A stretch of 64,000 nucleotides of DNA from a virus, in IMG/VR virus record IMGVR_UViG_3300037141_000279, positions 1 to 64,000 of that record, one strand, 5' to 3'. A program made the translations under genes and the position numbers. The notes beneath the pieces were generated by a model. It worked only from the letters and a program-made list of their open reading frames with translations. It did no database searches and had not been told where the DNA came from. Numbering within the stretch: position 1 is the first letter of the stretch; each line of letters opens with the position of its first letter. Of the stretch, positions 14,790 to 21,323 are shown one piece after another.

Positions 14790-14990
14790 TTAAAAACAGT
14801 TTAGTCTTCGTCCCGCCAGCTTCTGTATCTCAGCAGCCTCTTCTCTCAATAGTTCCTTTAGCCGCTGCTTGGCGTGACTTGCACAAAAACACCCGTACGA
14901 TGCGCTGCGGATATTGAACACTTCATGTGTTGCTTTTTTGTCGCACGCACCTGCACCGCAGGCGTGCTCGATGATCTTAGCGTATGCCAT
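14790..14990 (-). CDS. small Cys-rich protein
   Basis: 66 residues from the ATG at 14990, with GGAGGAG upstream. HACGAGACDKKATHEVFN and YGCFCASHAKQRL give a C..C...C.C.H set, likely zinc-binding; the C-terminus is a charged helix (LKELLREEAAEIQKLAG). The frame overlaps the end of the membrane gene by 14 nt. Confidence 0.5.
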   Translation of the reverse strand: MAYAKIIEHACGAGACDKKATHEVFNIRSASYGCFCASHAKQRLKELLREEAAEIQKLAGRRLNCF

Positions 14991-15147
14991 CGCTCCTCCG
15001 CATGCGCCGAGGCACAGTGAAACCAAAGAGCCGATCATCGATGTGCATGAACCGACCTGTCTTGACTGCAGTGAATAGATAGGCGGTCAGGAACAGAGCC
15101 GCCGCGAGGCCCCGCAGAATCGTTTGAATTAAGGTAACGTATCCCAT
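14977..15147 (-). CDS. small membrane protein, probably leaderless
   Basis: 56 residues. One hydrophobic helix (ILRGLAAALFLTAYLFTAV), basic C-terminus (VPRRMRRSDGIR). The ATG at 15147 lies about 7 nt after the -10 of a near-consensus promoter, that is at the expected +1, so its mRNA is probably leaderless. Confidence 0.5.
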   Translation of the reverse strand: MGYVTLIQTILRGLAAALFLTAYLFTAVKTGRFMHIDDRLFGFTVPRRMRRSDGIR

Positions 15148-15153
15148 GTGCGG

Positions 15154-15182
15154 AGTATCCCACCTTTAGTACTACGTGTCAA
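15154..15182 (-). promoter_or_regulatory. sigma70-type promoter with degenerate operator in spacer
   Basis: Minus strand TTGACA, 17-bp spacer, GATACT. The spacer contains AGTACTAAAGGTG, a half-good copy of the GTAC-N4-GTAC palindrome, so the same regulator may block it. Divergent from the rightward operator promoter 27 bp away. Confidence 0.6.
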
Positions 15183-15208
15183 GCCTTATTTTCGTACTGT
15201 CCCAAATC

Positions 15209-15252
15209 AGTACCAAAGTACCATTGCGCTGCCGAAGCTGATTTGGTATTCT
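15209..15252 (+). promoter_or_regulatory. GTAC-N4-GTAC operator with promoter (copy 3)
   Basis: AGTACCAAAGTACC at 15209-15222, -35 TTGCGC (15224-15229), 17-bp spacer, -10 TATTCT (15247-15252). Confidence 0.7.
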
Positions 15253-15278
15253 CGACGTGTAAAGAGGAGGCAACAGAC

Positions 15279-15431
15279 ATGAGTCACGATCACAAGATGA
15301 CGCGCATGGAGCGGCTATACTTCGGATTCACTTGTTCCGCGCAACCAAAAATGGAATTTCTATCGGGCGGGGACCTGAAGCGGTGCCCCATCTGCCGAGA
15401 GCCTAACCCCATGAAACAGGAGCCCAAGTAA
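15279..15431 (+). CDS. small zinc-ribbon protein
   Basis: 50 residues from the ATG at 15279 (GAGGAGG upstream). FTCSAQPKMEF...RCPICREPNP forms a C-x(n)-CPIC half-ribbon. Heads the operon that contains the exported JAMM-like and transglycosylase proteins. Confidence 0.55.
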   Translation: MSHDHKMTRMERLYFGFTCSAQPKMEFLSGGDLKRCPICREPNPMKQEPK

Positions 15432-15619
15432 TGACGCCCATCATCCGACGACACATGCGGCCAGCAAAAGAGCAGGAGATAGATATATTCGCTCGGTGGT
15501 TTGGCGTGATTCTCCGCGACCTGCGAGACAACCACGACCTGCGTCTGAAGCAGCATTCTCACAAACGCAAAGCGTACGCGCACGAATCCCAAATCACCCA
15601 TGTGACGCACATCCGATGA
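15431..15619 (+). CDS. small basic protein, unknown
   Basis: 62 residues; ATG coupled to the preceding stop (TAATG) with AGGAG upstream. Charged and helical (EIDIFARWFGVILRDLRDNH), basic C-terminus rich in His. Function unknown. Confidence 0.5.
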   Translation: MTPIIRRHMRPAKEQEIDIFARWFGVILRDLRDNHDLRLKQHSHKRKAYAHESQITHVTHIR

Positions 15620-16014
15620 ACTACATACTCAAACTCGGCGTGATGTTCGCCCTGGCGGCATCCGTATACGCTGCATCCGCAGACACCATTCTGGATAGAC
15701 CCGATGTGGTCAAGTCCATTGCGCAGGCTCGACATGATAGCTTCGGACCGCCGCACATCGAATACGCTCTTCTTGTCCGCAAGGATAGCGTTGACTTTGT
15801 GGCGGGCTCGGGCGACAATGTGCAATTCACATGGGACCCCACAATCATTACAGTCATCCACACCCACCCCGATGCGGGATTTGAACAGCCATCTCCGCAA
15901 GACCTGCAGATGGCGATCAAATTTCAACAACCGATGTACGTGGTTTCGCGCACAGAAATTTGGGTTGCACTTCCGACAGGAATAGTGTACTGTGCTTCCT
16001 GCCGACAGAAGTAG
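15616..16014 (+). CDS. exported JAB/MPN (JAMM)-like metalloprotease
   Basis: 132 residues. Signal peptide 1-20 (MNYILKLGVMFALAASVYAA). The core reads HTHPDAGFEQPSPQD, the H-x-H-P...S-x-x-D zinc-binding signature of JAMM isopeptidase-like domains; a glutamate in IEYALLVRK may be the general base. Domains of this type usually sit in tail proteins or ubiquitin-like systems in the cytoplasm; an exported stand-alone one, next to an exported transglycosylase, suggests action on the cell wall or periplasm. ATG overlaps the stop of the previous gene. Confidence 0.6.
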   Translation: MNYILKLGVMFALAASVYAASADTILDRPDVVKSIAQARHDSFGPPHIEYALLVRKDSVDFVAGSGDNVQFTWDPTIITVIHTHPDAGFEQPSPQDLQMAIKFQQPMYVVSRTEIWVALPTGIVYCASCRQK

Positions 16015-16045
16015 TTCAGATTCAAAATCGCTTTTAGGAGGCTGT

Positions 16046-16636
16046 ATGAAAACGATTATTAAACTTGAAGTGGTCATCGGCTTGATTTTATTGCTGGCGT
16101 TTGCAGTTCCATCGTTTGGCGGACTGTACGCAAACATGGACGCCACCGAGCAGTTCCTGTTCGCCCGCCAGATGCCACATGCACCCGCGATGGCGTTCAC
16201 CTATTCAATCTTCCGCACCGCACCTCTGGAAGTCGCCAAGGTGTTCGGTCGCACACCAGGATGCGCTGACGCTGATGCGGACATGATTGAAGCCACCGCC
16301 CGCGCCGCCATTAAAGCTGGTCTTGACCCAGCCATCGCTGCCGCGACTGTAGGCGTGGAAAGTGGCTGTAACGCGTTCGCGGTATCCTCAAAAGGCGCAA
16401 TAGGATATTTTCAGGTGATGCCTCGCATTTGGAAAGATCGCTTCGACTTCGCAGGCACGGTGAACTTATTTAATCGGGATGATAATATGCGAACAGGCGC
16501 GAAAATTGAAGCGGACCTGATCGCACAGTATGGAATAGAAGGTGGTCTCAGGCACTATAACGGCATGGGCACAGGGTCCCCTGAATATGATGCTGGGTAC
16601 ACCAATAAAATCCTGGCGCTGGCAGGCAGAAAATGA
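16046..16636 (+). CDS. exported lytic transglycosylase (SLT family)
   Basis: 196 residues from the ATG at 16046 (AGGAGG upstream). N-terminal signal or anchor 1-25. The lysozyme-like domain shows the catalytic Glu105 in VGVESGCNA, then SSKGAIGYFQVMP and the late HYNGMGTGSPEY...YTNKIL motif, all SLT family 1. It cleaves peptidoglycan from the periplasm. Unlike virion transglycosylases it is small and exported, so it may serve as a SAR/export-dependent lysin or open the wall for another process. Confidence 0.8.
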   Translation: MKTIIKLEVVIGLILLLAFAVPSFGGLYANMDATEQFLFARQMPHAPAMAFTYSIFRTAPLEVAKVFGRTPGCADADADMIEATARAAIKAGLDPAIAAATVGVESGCNAFAVSSKGAIGYFQVMPRIWKDRFDFAGTVNLFNRDDNMRTGAKIEADLIAQYGIEGGLRHYNGMGTGSPEYDAGYTNKILALAGRK

Positions 16637-17274
16637 GCGAACGAGGGCGAGCGGCTGTCCAAGCGTATTGGGCAGCCACAGGCGTGGATGAGAAACGGCG
16701 TCGAATTGGGTTAATGAAGGCGGCCACTCGACGCAAGTATTGTCTCCCTGATGGTGCTCTTTTTGGTCGATGGACCATCAAAAACTACCACAGCGCGGCT
16801 GGATATACTTGCGTTTGCACGTGCGGCAATGAGGCAATCGTCCGTCGACGCCTTCTTGTCCTTGGTGAATCCCAAAGTTGCGGGTGCTTGGCTGCCGAAC
16901 AGCGACAATCTCGTGGTCGGGAGTCTGCATCAGAAGGAAATCTTCGAGCCTTATTTCGTTCTACCCAAATCAGAGCACGCCGTCAACACCATCCGTGGCG
17001 AATATCACTCAAGAAATTTCGGGCTTTAGTCTTTGAGCCCTGTCACTACTGCGGCGTCTTTGGAACAAATTATAAAAGGTCTGAACGCAAAGATAAGTTA
17101 GGGGCGTTTTATTACAACGGTTTGGACCGCGCAGACAGCACGCTAGGATATATTCCCACAAATGTGGTGCCTTGCTGCAAAGTATGCAACCGTGCCAAAT
17201 CTGATATGACGCGCAGCGATTTTCAGGCGTGGTTATCTCAATTAGTGGCGCACACAAATGGAGAAAAAGTCTAA
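16633..17274 (+). CDS. HNH endonuclease (IDR-x-N type)
   Basis: 213 residues. N-terminal region with FGRWTIKNYHSAAGYTCVC and CGCL (AP2/zinc-like DNA-binding part), basic linker, then CHYCGVFG, YYNGLDRADSTLGYI, NVVPCCKVCNRAKS and F-x-x-W-L. Paralogous to the nucleases at 11.6 and 28.6 kb. Overlaps the transglycosylase stop by ATGA. Confidence 0.75.
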   Translation: MSERGRAAVQAYWAATGVDEKRRRIGLMKAATRRKYCLPDGALFGRWTIKNYHSAAGYTCVCTCGNEAIVRRRLLVLGESQSCGCLAAEQRQSRGRESASEGNLRALFRSTQIRARRQHHPWRISLKKFRALVFEPCHYCGVFGTNYKRSERKDKLGAFYYNGLDRADSTLGYIPTNVVPCCKVCNRAKSDMTRSDFQAWLSQLVAHTNGEKV

Positions 17275-17363
17275 TGAACATCGTGGTCTATGTCTGTCTG
17301 GTTTGCTTCCTGCCGCTCGCGACCGTAGTGATTGCGATCTGCAGCCCGAGGGACTCCCGATGA
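17274..17363 (+). CDS. 29-residue membrane peptide
   Basis: ATG overlaps the preceding TAA; the stop overlaps the next ATG. Hydrophobic helix (IVVYVCLVCFLPLATVVIAI) and charged tail (SPRDSR). Micro-protein of unknown role. Confidence 0.45.
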   Translation: MNIVVYVCLVCFLPLATVVIAICSPRDSR

Positions 17364-17593
17364 CGCACTATTACACCAGCGGCACCACGACGCCATGGGA
17401 GCACGTCCCATCGTCCGATGCGACTGCTACGCATTTATACCTGGATGCATGGCAGGTGTGGACACGTTTGTTTGACGGTCTGCCCGTCTTCATCGTGTTG
17501 CCTCCGCTCCACACACCTGGGGAGGGGGACATCGGACACCATTCCCTTGCCTTTGCGCTCCGTGCCAAAGAGTTTAGTACTAGGCTAAAATAG
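17360..17593 (+). CDS. small protein, unknown
   Basis: 77 residues from the ATG at 17360, coupled to the preceding stop. THYYTSGTTTPWEHVPS, then an aromatic helix (LDAWQVWTRLFDGLP). The last codons run into the next operator. Confidence 0.5.
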   Translation: MTHYYTSGTTTPWEHVPSSDATATHLYLDAWQVWTRLFDGLPVFIVLPPLHTPGEGDIGHHSLAFALRAKEFSTRLK

Positions 17594-17636
17594 GTACTTT
17601 CGTACCATTGCCTGCACCATATGCTTTTGGTATCCT
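17593..17636 (+). promoter_or_regulatory. GTAC-N4-GTAC operator with promoter (copy 4)
   Basis: GGTACTTTCGTACC at 17593-17606, -35 TTGCCT (17608-17613), 17-bp spacer, -10 TATCCT (17631-17636). Drives the recombinase operon. Confidence 0.7.
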
Positions 17637-17662
17637 TGTCGTGTTAGAGGAGGCACACCGAC

Positions 17663-18220
17663 ATGAACTACTTACCCGAATCCGACCTAGCAAAAGTCTT
17701 CCGCTCCGCGTACGAAGCTGAGACCGAGAAGAGCCACCTACATCACATGGCAATGCTGGTGATGTACTTCACGGGAACGCGCGTGTCACAGATGCTGAAC
17801 CTGAAGGGCGAAGATATTTTCCAGCGTGATGGTAAGTGGGTTGTTCGGGTCGGCGCGGCGAAACGCGGAAAAGTCGTCGTGCGCAACCTGCATATCTCTG
17901 ATGACCCGACCGTCGACATGACCCCGATGATCGCGCTCGCGGCCACCAAAGGATTGTCAAAACTCTTCGGCGGACTCAGCCGTCAATACTACAACGACGT
18001 TTTGGAAAAGTACTTCGTGGCGGCAGGCATCCACAGCAGCTATGCTCACTCACATGTGTTTCGGCACAGCGCCGCGATGACCATCTACAAAGCAACACAA
18101 CGAATCGGAGCAGTCAGCGAATTTTTGGGACACAAATCGCCGTCTTCGGCTTTCGTCTACTTGCAAGAAAATGACGGCATGTTCGCCCAGGACGCCATGG
18201 ACAATCTGGTGCTGGCGTGA
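17663..18220 (+). CDS. minimal tyrosine recombinase
   Basis: 185 residues, only the catalytic domain of the lambda-integrase/XerC family; the arm-binding and core-binding N-terminal domains are absent. Catalytic residues are readable: Arg40 (GTRVSQML), Lys67/70 (AAKRGK), His131 and Arg134 (HVFRHSAAM), His157 (LGHKS) and Tyr166 (VYLQ). It could integrate the phage, resolve dimers or invert DNA. No att-like duplication was found nearby. The start follows GGAGG. Confidence 0.85.
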   Translation: MNYLPESDLAKVFRSAYEAETEKSHLHHMAMLVMYFTGTRVSQMLNLKGEDIFQRDGKWVVRVGAAKRGKVVVRNLHISDDPTVDMTPMIALAATKGLSKLFGGLSRQYYNDVLEKYFVAAGIHSSYAHSHVFRHSAAMTIYKATQRIGAVSEFLGHKSPSSAFVYLQENDGMFAQDAMDNLVLA

Positions 18221-18242
18221 TAGAATCCTTTGGAGGTTTGAA

Positions 18243-18776
18243 ATGACAAAATTCAACATCGGCGATGTCGCGTGGCGTGCGCATGCAGGACTCGATCATA
18301 TCTGGATCACCTGCCCCGAGTGCCTCGGCAGCGGGCGGTTGCGTGTAATCCTCGGCGACGATTCCGAAGTCTCTATTGCGTGCGAGTGCTGCTCCCGCGG
18401 CTATGAAGGATCGCCAGGGAAGATGCAGACGTACGCGTACCGAAGCGCACCTGAACCTGTGATCATTACGGGCATCGAAACCAGCAAGCATGACGAGACC
18501 ATCCGCGTGGTATATAAAATAGGCTGCTGGGTTACCGAAGAAAAAGACATCTTCGCCACGCGCGACGAAGCGTTACTCCGCGCGGCCACTCTCGTCGCCG
18601 AGCATGAAGCCGAAGAAAAGAAACGCCTCGGCTACAAGGAAAAGCAGCACAAGACTTGGGCGTGGCATGTGCGCTATTACCGCAGTCTGATTCGCCACGC
18701 AAAGGAAGAGATCGCGCGGGCCGAGGCGAAGCTGGCGATGGCCCCGAAGAATGTGAAAGAAGCAGACAAACTCTAG
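18243..18776 (+). CDS. protein with DnaJ-type zinc motif and coiled tail
   Basis: 177 residues. WITCPECLGSGRLRV and ACECCSRGYEGSPG form two CxxC(x)GxG-like knuckles as in the DnaJ central domain. The C-terminal 70 residues are a charged helix (EEIARAEAKLAMAPKNVKEA). A DnaJ-like zinc module near a phage GroEL/ES system is suggestive, but no J domain is present. Confidence 0.6.
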   Translation: MTKFNIGDVAWRAHAGLDHIWITCPECLGSGRLRVILGDDSEVSIACECCSRGYEGSPGKMQTYAYRSAPEPVIITGIETSKHDETIRVVYKIGCWVTEEKDIFATRDEALLRAATLVAEHEAEEKKRLGYKEKQHKTWAWHVRYYRSLIRHAKEEIARAEAKLAMAPKNVKEADKL

Positions 18777-18784
18777 GAGGCAAT

Positions 18785-19108
18785 ATGGCAACGATCACGA
18801 TTCGGATTGTCGACCACGACCAGCCTTATACTGTCCGCGAAATGCGGCGCAGGCTGGCGCAGGTGCTTTCAAAGTTGGACGGCGAGCAGACGGTGTCTTT
18901 CTCGTTCAGCGCGCGGATAGAGAACTACACGCCGCGGACGGTTTCAACACCGCGCGACATGACGCACCTCCGCGAGCCGTTCATTGACCTGGATGGAACG
19001 CGGACAGGAAGAATCAACACGATGCCTGCTGTCCTCGGCGCTCCATACGACCTGACTCGGGGCGGCCTGTTGGACTACGCAAAGAAGATGAAAGGACCCC
19101 GATGCTAA
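18785..19108 (+). CDS. small protein, unknown
   Basis: 107 residues from the ATG at 18785 (GGAGG upstream). Beta-rich start (TITIRIVDHDQPYTVREM), then helix and an Arg/Thr-rich second half. Unknown. Confidence 0.5.
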   Translation: MATITIRIVDHDQPYTVREMRRRLAQVLSKLDGEQTVSFSFSARIENYTPRTVSTPRDMTHLREPFIDLDGTRTGRINTMPAVLGAPYDLTRGGLLDYAKKMKGPRC

Positions 19109-19323
19109 TGAGCGAACCTATCACACAAGCAGAAGTGGATGAAATCTCTGCGTATTGCGAGACGCACCCAAATTGCCGCGTTCAAATGCATGAAGATGGC
19201 TCGTGGTGTATCGCCCTCTCGTGGAGTCAGAAGTACCGAGGATGGATGCACCCGCGCAGTTTCTTAGACTTGATTCGCGAAGAGGAATCAACCGCGCCCG
19301 TCGACATTCTCAAGTCTACTTAA
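19102..19323 (+). CDS. small protein, unknown
   Basis: 73 residues; the start may be the ATG at 19102 or the third codon (19108), which overlaps the previous gene's end. Acidic helix EVDEISAYCE, then CIALSWSQKYRGWMHPR. It ends 8 nt inside the convergent KTSC gene. Confidence 0.5.
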   Translation: MLMSEPITQAEVDEISAYCETHPNCRVQMHEDGSWCIALSWSQKYRGWMHPRSFLDLIREEESTAPVDILKST

Positions 19324-19546
19324 CCCGCTCAATGTGGAAATTGTCCTTGAGGAATTTGTGGTAGTGCTCTCCCTGGCTGGGCGCTGCCATAAATTCCTGG
19401 TAGTGCTCGGGCGAAACTCCGTGAACCGCATACTGATACCCATTCTGATACCGCACGGTCATCTTCCGCTCGTGTGAATCGTACTTCGCTCCGTCAATGT
19501 GACCACTGCTGATCGGCGTGAATCCATCAAATCTGTGTGCTGACAT
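19316..19546 (-). CDS. KTSC-domain protein
   Basis: 76 residues with the KTSC pattern: S-S-x-I near the start (ISSGHIDGAKYD), MTVRYQNGYQYAVHGV and a terminal HYHKFLKDNFHIERV. KTSC domains occur alone or fused to phage tail or lysyl-tRNA synthetase-like proteins; their activity is unknown. It lies just beyond the terminator of the non-coding unit at 19.6-20.2 kb. Confidence 0.65.
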   Translation of the reverse strand: MSAHRFDGFTPISSGHIDGAKYDSHERKMTVRYQNGYQYAVHGVSPEHYQEFMAAPSQGEHYHKFLKDNFHIERVK

Positions 19547-19561
19547 AAATCCTCCAGAAAG

Positions 19562-19590
19562 TAAAAGAGGGGAGCCTTTTGGGCTCCCCT
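19562..19590 (-). terminator. rho-independent terminator of the tmRNA unit
   Basis: Perfect 8-bp stem ggggagcc/ggctcccc around a 5-nt loop, followed on the minus strand by TCTTTTAC. It begins about 10 nt after the stop codon of the tag frame, so it ends the non-coding transcript. Confidence 0.8.
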
Positions 19591-19600
19591 CCTCGGCTGT

Positions 19601-19773
19601 TTAGGCCGCCATCGCATACTGCCGTGCAGGAACCACGACAGCGCGCTTGGCGAACATCACAACCTGTGCGAGTTTGTTTTTCGCATTTATGGTTTGATCT
19701 AGTTTTACGTCGTTGTCAGGACGGCACGAGCCCTCGGCCACTTGTCTCAAAGAGCGAAACCCAGTTCAGGCCC
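19601..19773 (-). ncRNA. ssrA: circularly permuted tmRNA, coding piece
   Basis: The minus strand from 19773 reads GGGCCTG (5' acceptor strand), AACTG, GGTTTCGC (D-loop region), then the P2 strand CTTTGAGA, a pseudoknot-like GC-rich stretch and an open tag frame ending YAMAA-stop at 19601. GGGCCTG pairs over 7 bp (one G-U) with CAGGTCC of the acceptor piece, which lies upstream, and P2 pairs with TCTCAGAG there. The likely resume codon is GCG at 19684-19682, preceded by ATAAAT (U and A at -5/-4 as in SsrA), giving a 27-residue tag starting AKNK and ending PARQYAMAA. Final -AMAA resembles the ALAA/AVAA degron. Confidence 0.75.
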
Positions 19774-19842
19774 ACCGTACCGCACACTTGTTAGATTCCT
19801 CAGACCTTTGGTCAGAGAAAACATCTTTGATGTGCGGCAGGG

Positions 19843-19890
19843 TGGACCTGGGCAGATTCGAACTGCCGTATCTCTGAGAAGCCACCGATT
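19843..19890 (-). ncRNA. ssrA: circularly permuted tmRNA, acceptor piece
   Basis: Minus strand, 5' to 3': P2 strand TCTCAGAG (19879-19872), T-stem GGCAG, T-loop TTCGAAT, T-stem CTGCC, then CAGGTCC and discriminator A. CC follows but no encoded CCA. No 5' partner for CAGGTCC exists upstream; the partner GGGCCTG starts 70 nt downstream, the order of permuted two-piece tmRNA genes in alphaproteobacteria and cyanobacteria. The segment between (19774-19842) would be excised. The 5' end of this piece is not fixed and may extend into the structured leader. Confidence 0.75.
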
Positions 19891-20201
19891 ATTGACGTGC
19901 GTAATTTAAGGTCGCCGTCCTATTCGCGTGTGACGCAGACATGTGTCCACAGTTATTGACGCGTGTTAACTGCACGACCAGCTTTCGGGGCGAAACGGCC
20001 CCAAGAAGGTTCCCGTTTGTCAAGTTATTACCCAACGTGCGGGGATGCTTGACGAGGTGACGGGACCCTTCTTGGAACCATTTCGACCTCCACCATTGAT
20101 TCATCAGTCTTAAACCTGATGTTAGAGGGTCGCTGAAGCCCGAAGTATATGGACAGAGAATGCGCGCTTATCTGTTTGCAACTTCGGGCTTAGTCGAACC
20201 C
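19891..20201 (-). ncRNA. highly structured RNA leader of the tmRNA unit
   Basis: No gene, but strong nested helices on the minus strand: an 11-bp perfect helix (20181-20191 with 20136-20146), a 15-bp helix with one mismatch (20061-20075 with 20001-20015), an inner 6-bp helix (20048-20053 with 20019-20024), and a GGGGC/GCCCC hairpin next to it. These could be the pseudoknot domain of the acceptor piece or a separate RNA made from the same promoter. Near its 5' end is GGGTTCGAC, as in tmRNA D-regions. Confidence 0.55.
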
Positions 20202-20207
20202 ACAGAC

Positions 20208-20236
20208 AGTCTAACAGCGAGTACTATTCTTGTCAA
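20208..20236 (-). promoter_or_regulatory. promoter of the tmRNA unit
   Basis: Minus strand TTGACA (20236-20231), 17-bp spacer with one AGTACT half-site, TAGACT (20213-20208). Predicted start near 20201. Near-consensus, as for stable RNA genes. Confidence 0.75.
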
Positions 20237-20315
20237 GAGTTTTGTGCAACAATTTTTCGCACTTGACGTAGGTCAGCCCCTTTTCCCTTAACTCCCGCAT
20301 ACGCTGAGTCGTCAT
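20211..20315 (-). CDS. possible 34-residue protein overlapping the tmRNA promoter
   Basis: ATG at 20315; the stop lies inside the -10 of the tmRNA promoter. Basic and helical (MTTQRMRELREKGLTYVKCE), with an HTH-like look. No ribosome site is visible, though a perfect inverted repeat (GTCTACC/GGTAGAC, 20321-20338) precedes it. Confidence 0.3.
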   Translation of the reverse strand: MTTQRMRELREKGLTYVKCEKLLHKTLDKNSTRC

Positions 20316-20349
20316 GATATCAGTCTACCCCAGGTAGACCTAGAAGTCT

Positions 20350-20393
20350 AGTACGAAAGTACTATTGCTTGTTTTTCAGGATTCACGTAGAAT
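20350..20393 (+). promoter_or_regulatory. GTAC-N4-GTAC operator with promoter (copy 5)
   Basis: AGTACGAAAGTACT at 20350-20363, -35 TTGCTT (20365-20370), 17-bp spacer, -10 TAGAAT (20388-20393). Confidence 0.75.
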
Positions 20394-20415
20394 GGTTGAC
20401 ATGGATGCAACACAA

Positions 20416-20925
20416 ATGAAGATGACACTCGCAGTAATCGTACTGGCTCTACTCTCGGCAGTTGGTGCTTCGGCTCATAAAGACAAACCTGTAACTCCTT
20501 GCACCGCATATTTCATGGTGGTTGAACAGGATGCCGCCACGGTCAATCTCGCCTTGACTGGACTTAATGGCCCTCAAGCAGATTGGTACAACAAACAGAA
20601 AAACATGAGTATCTGTTTTCTCAGCGCGGATGCATCAGGCAGGGGCAGGCGAGTGGTCGCCGACAAAGATGATTCGACCTTCAATTCGTATGTAGACTCG
20701 AAGGTTGGTTCCACACCCCTTTACATCATCGTTTGGGCAAATCAGCTTCTCTATAACCGTGCGGGGAACGCGTATTATGATGCCAGCGGGACCCTAAACC
20801 TTTGGGACACTAAGAAGCAAGATTTCGTTCCCGTTGGTCCAATCCACAACACAAATGCAACTATCTTTACTTCTTCGTCAGCATCTCTTCTTAAGGCAGG
20901 GATTGCAGAAATAGCACACCAGTAG
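20416..20925 (+). CDS. exported protein, unknown
   Basis: 169 residues from the ATG at 20416, preceded by GGATG; earlier ATGs fall in the promoter. Signal peptide 1-21 (MKMTLAVIVLALLSAVGASA). The mature part has single Cys residues near 30 and 67 that could pair, and SVFLSADASGRGRRV-type strands. No family recognised. It is the first gene of the operon carrying the receiver domain. Confidence 0.55.
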   Translation: MKMTLAVIVLALLSAVGASAHKDKPVTPCTAYFMVVEQDAATVNLALTGLNGPQADWYNKQKNMSICFLSADASGRGRRVVADKDDSTFNSYVDSKVGSTPLYIIVWANQLLYNRAGNAYYDASGTLNLWDTKKQDFVPVGPIHNTNATIFTSSSASLLKAGIAEIAHQ

Positions 20926-20975
20926 TGCTCCCGCCCTTGGCTCCGCTTAGGAGCCTGGGTCGAGGTGCATTAAAA

Positions 20976-21323
20976 ATGAAAATCCTAGTCGTAGACGATA
21001 ACGTCGACATGGCAGAAGCCCTCGCCATGAATCTGGAGTACGCAGGACACACCGTCATCACCGCCCACGACGGCGCGGAGGGTCTCTTCAAATTTCGGGA
21101 GTCCCAATTCTCTAACACTCCGTTTGACGCCGTCGTATCCGATTGGCAGATGCCGAAGATGGACGGTATCGAGATGATTCAACAGATACGCAGAATGGCT
21201 CCACTCGTCAAAGTGGTGCTCGTGAGTGGAGGCGGTCCGCACGTCCCCGAAAGCATCCCGTTTCTCGCCAAGCCGTTCGGACGAGCGGAGTTGCTGGCTG
21301 CCTTGGGGGTTGAATCCAAATGA
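20976..21323 (+). CDS. stand-alone response-regulator receiver domain
   Basis: 115 residues, a complete CheY-like receiver and nothing else. Acidic pocket Asp7-Asp8 (ILVVDDN), phosphoacceptor Asp56 (VVSDWQMPKMDG), Ser84 (VLVSGGG) and Lys99 (LAKPFG) are all present, so it should be phosphorylatable. No kinase is encoded in the window, so it would tap a host histidine kinase, either as a decoy sink or to signal to a partner. Confidence 0.85.
   Translation: MKILVVDDNVDMAEALAMNLEYAGHTVITAHDGAEGLFKFRESQFSNTPFDAVVSDWQMPKMDGIEMIQQIRRMAPLVKVVLVSGGGPHVPESIPFLAKPFGRAELLAALGVESK

Noticed and set aside
19843-19870. T-arm and acceptor strand as an ordinary tRNA
   Set aside because: No D-arm, anticodon arm or matching 5' acceptor strand lies upstream; the match is downstream, which led to the permuted tmRNA reading.
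19889-20201. One-piece tmRNA starting at GGGTTCGAC (20.2 kb) with a tag ending NYARQ
   Set aside because: The 5' strand at 20.21 kb pairs poorly with CAGGTCC (three good pairs), the NYARQ frame stops only ~20 nt before the T-arm, and the downstream GGGCCTG pairs perfectly.
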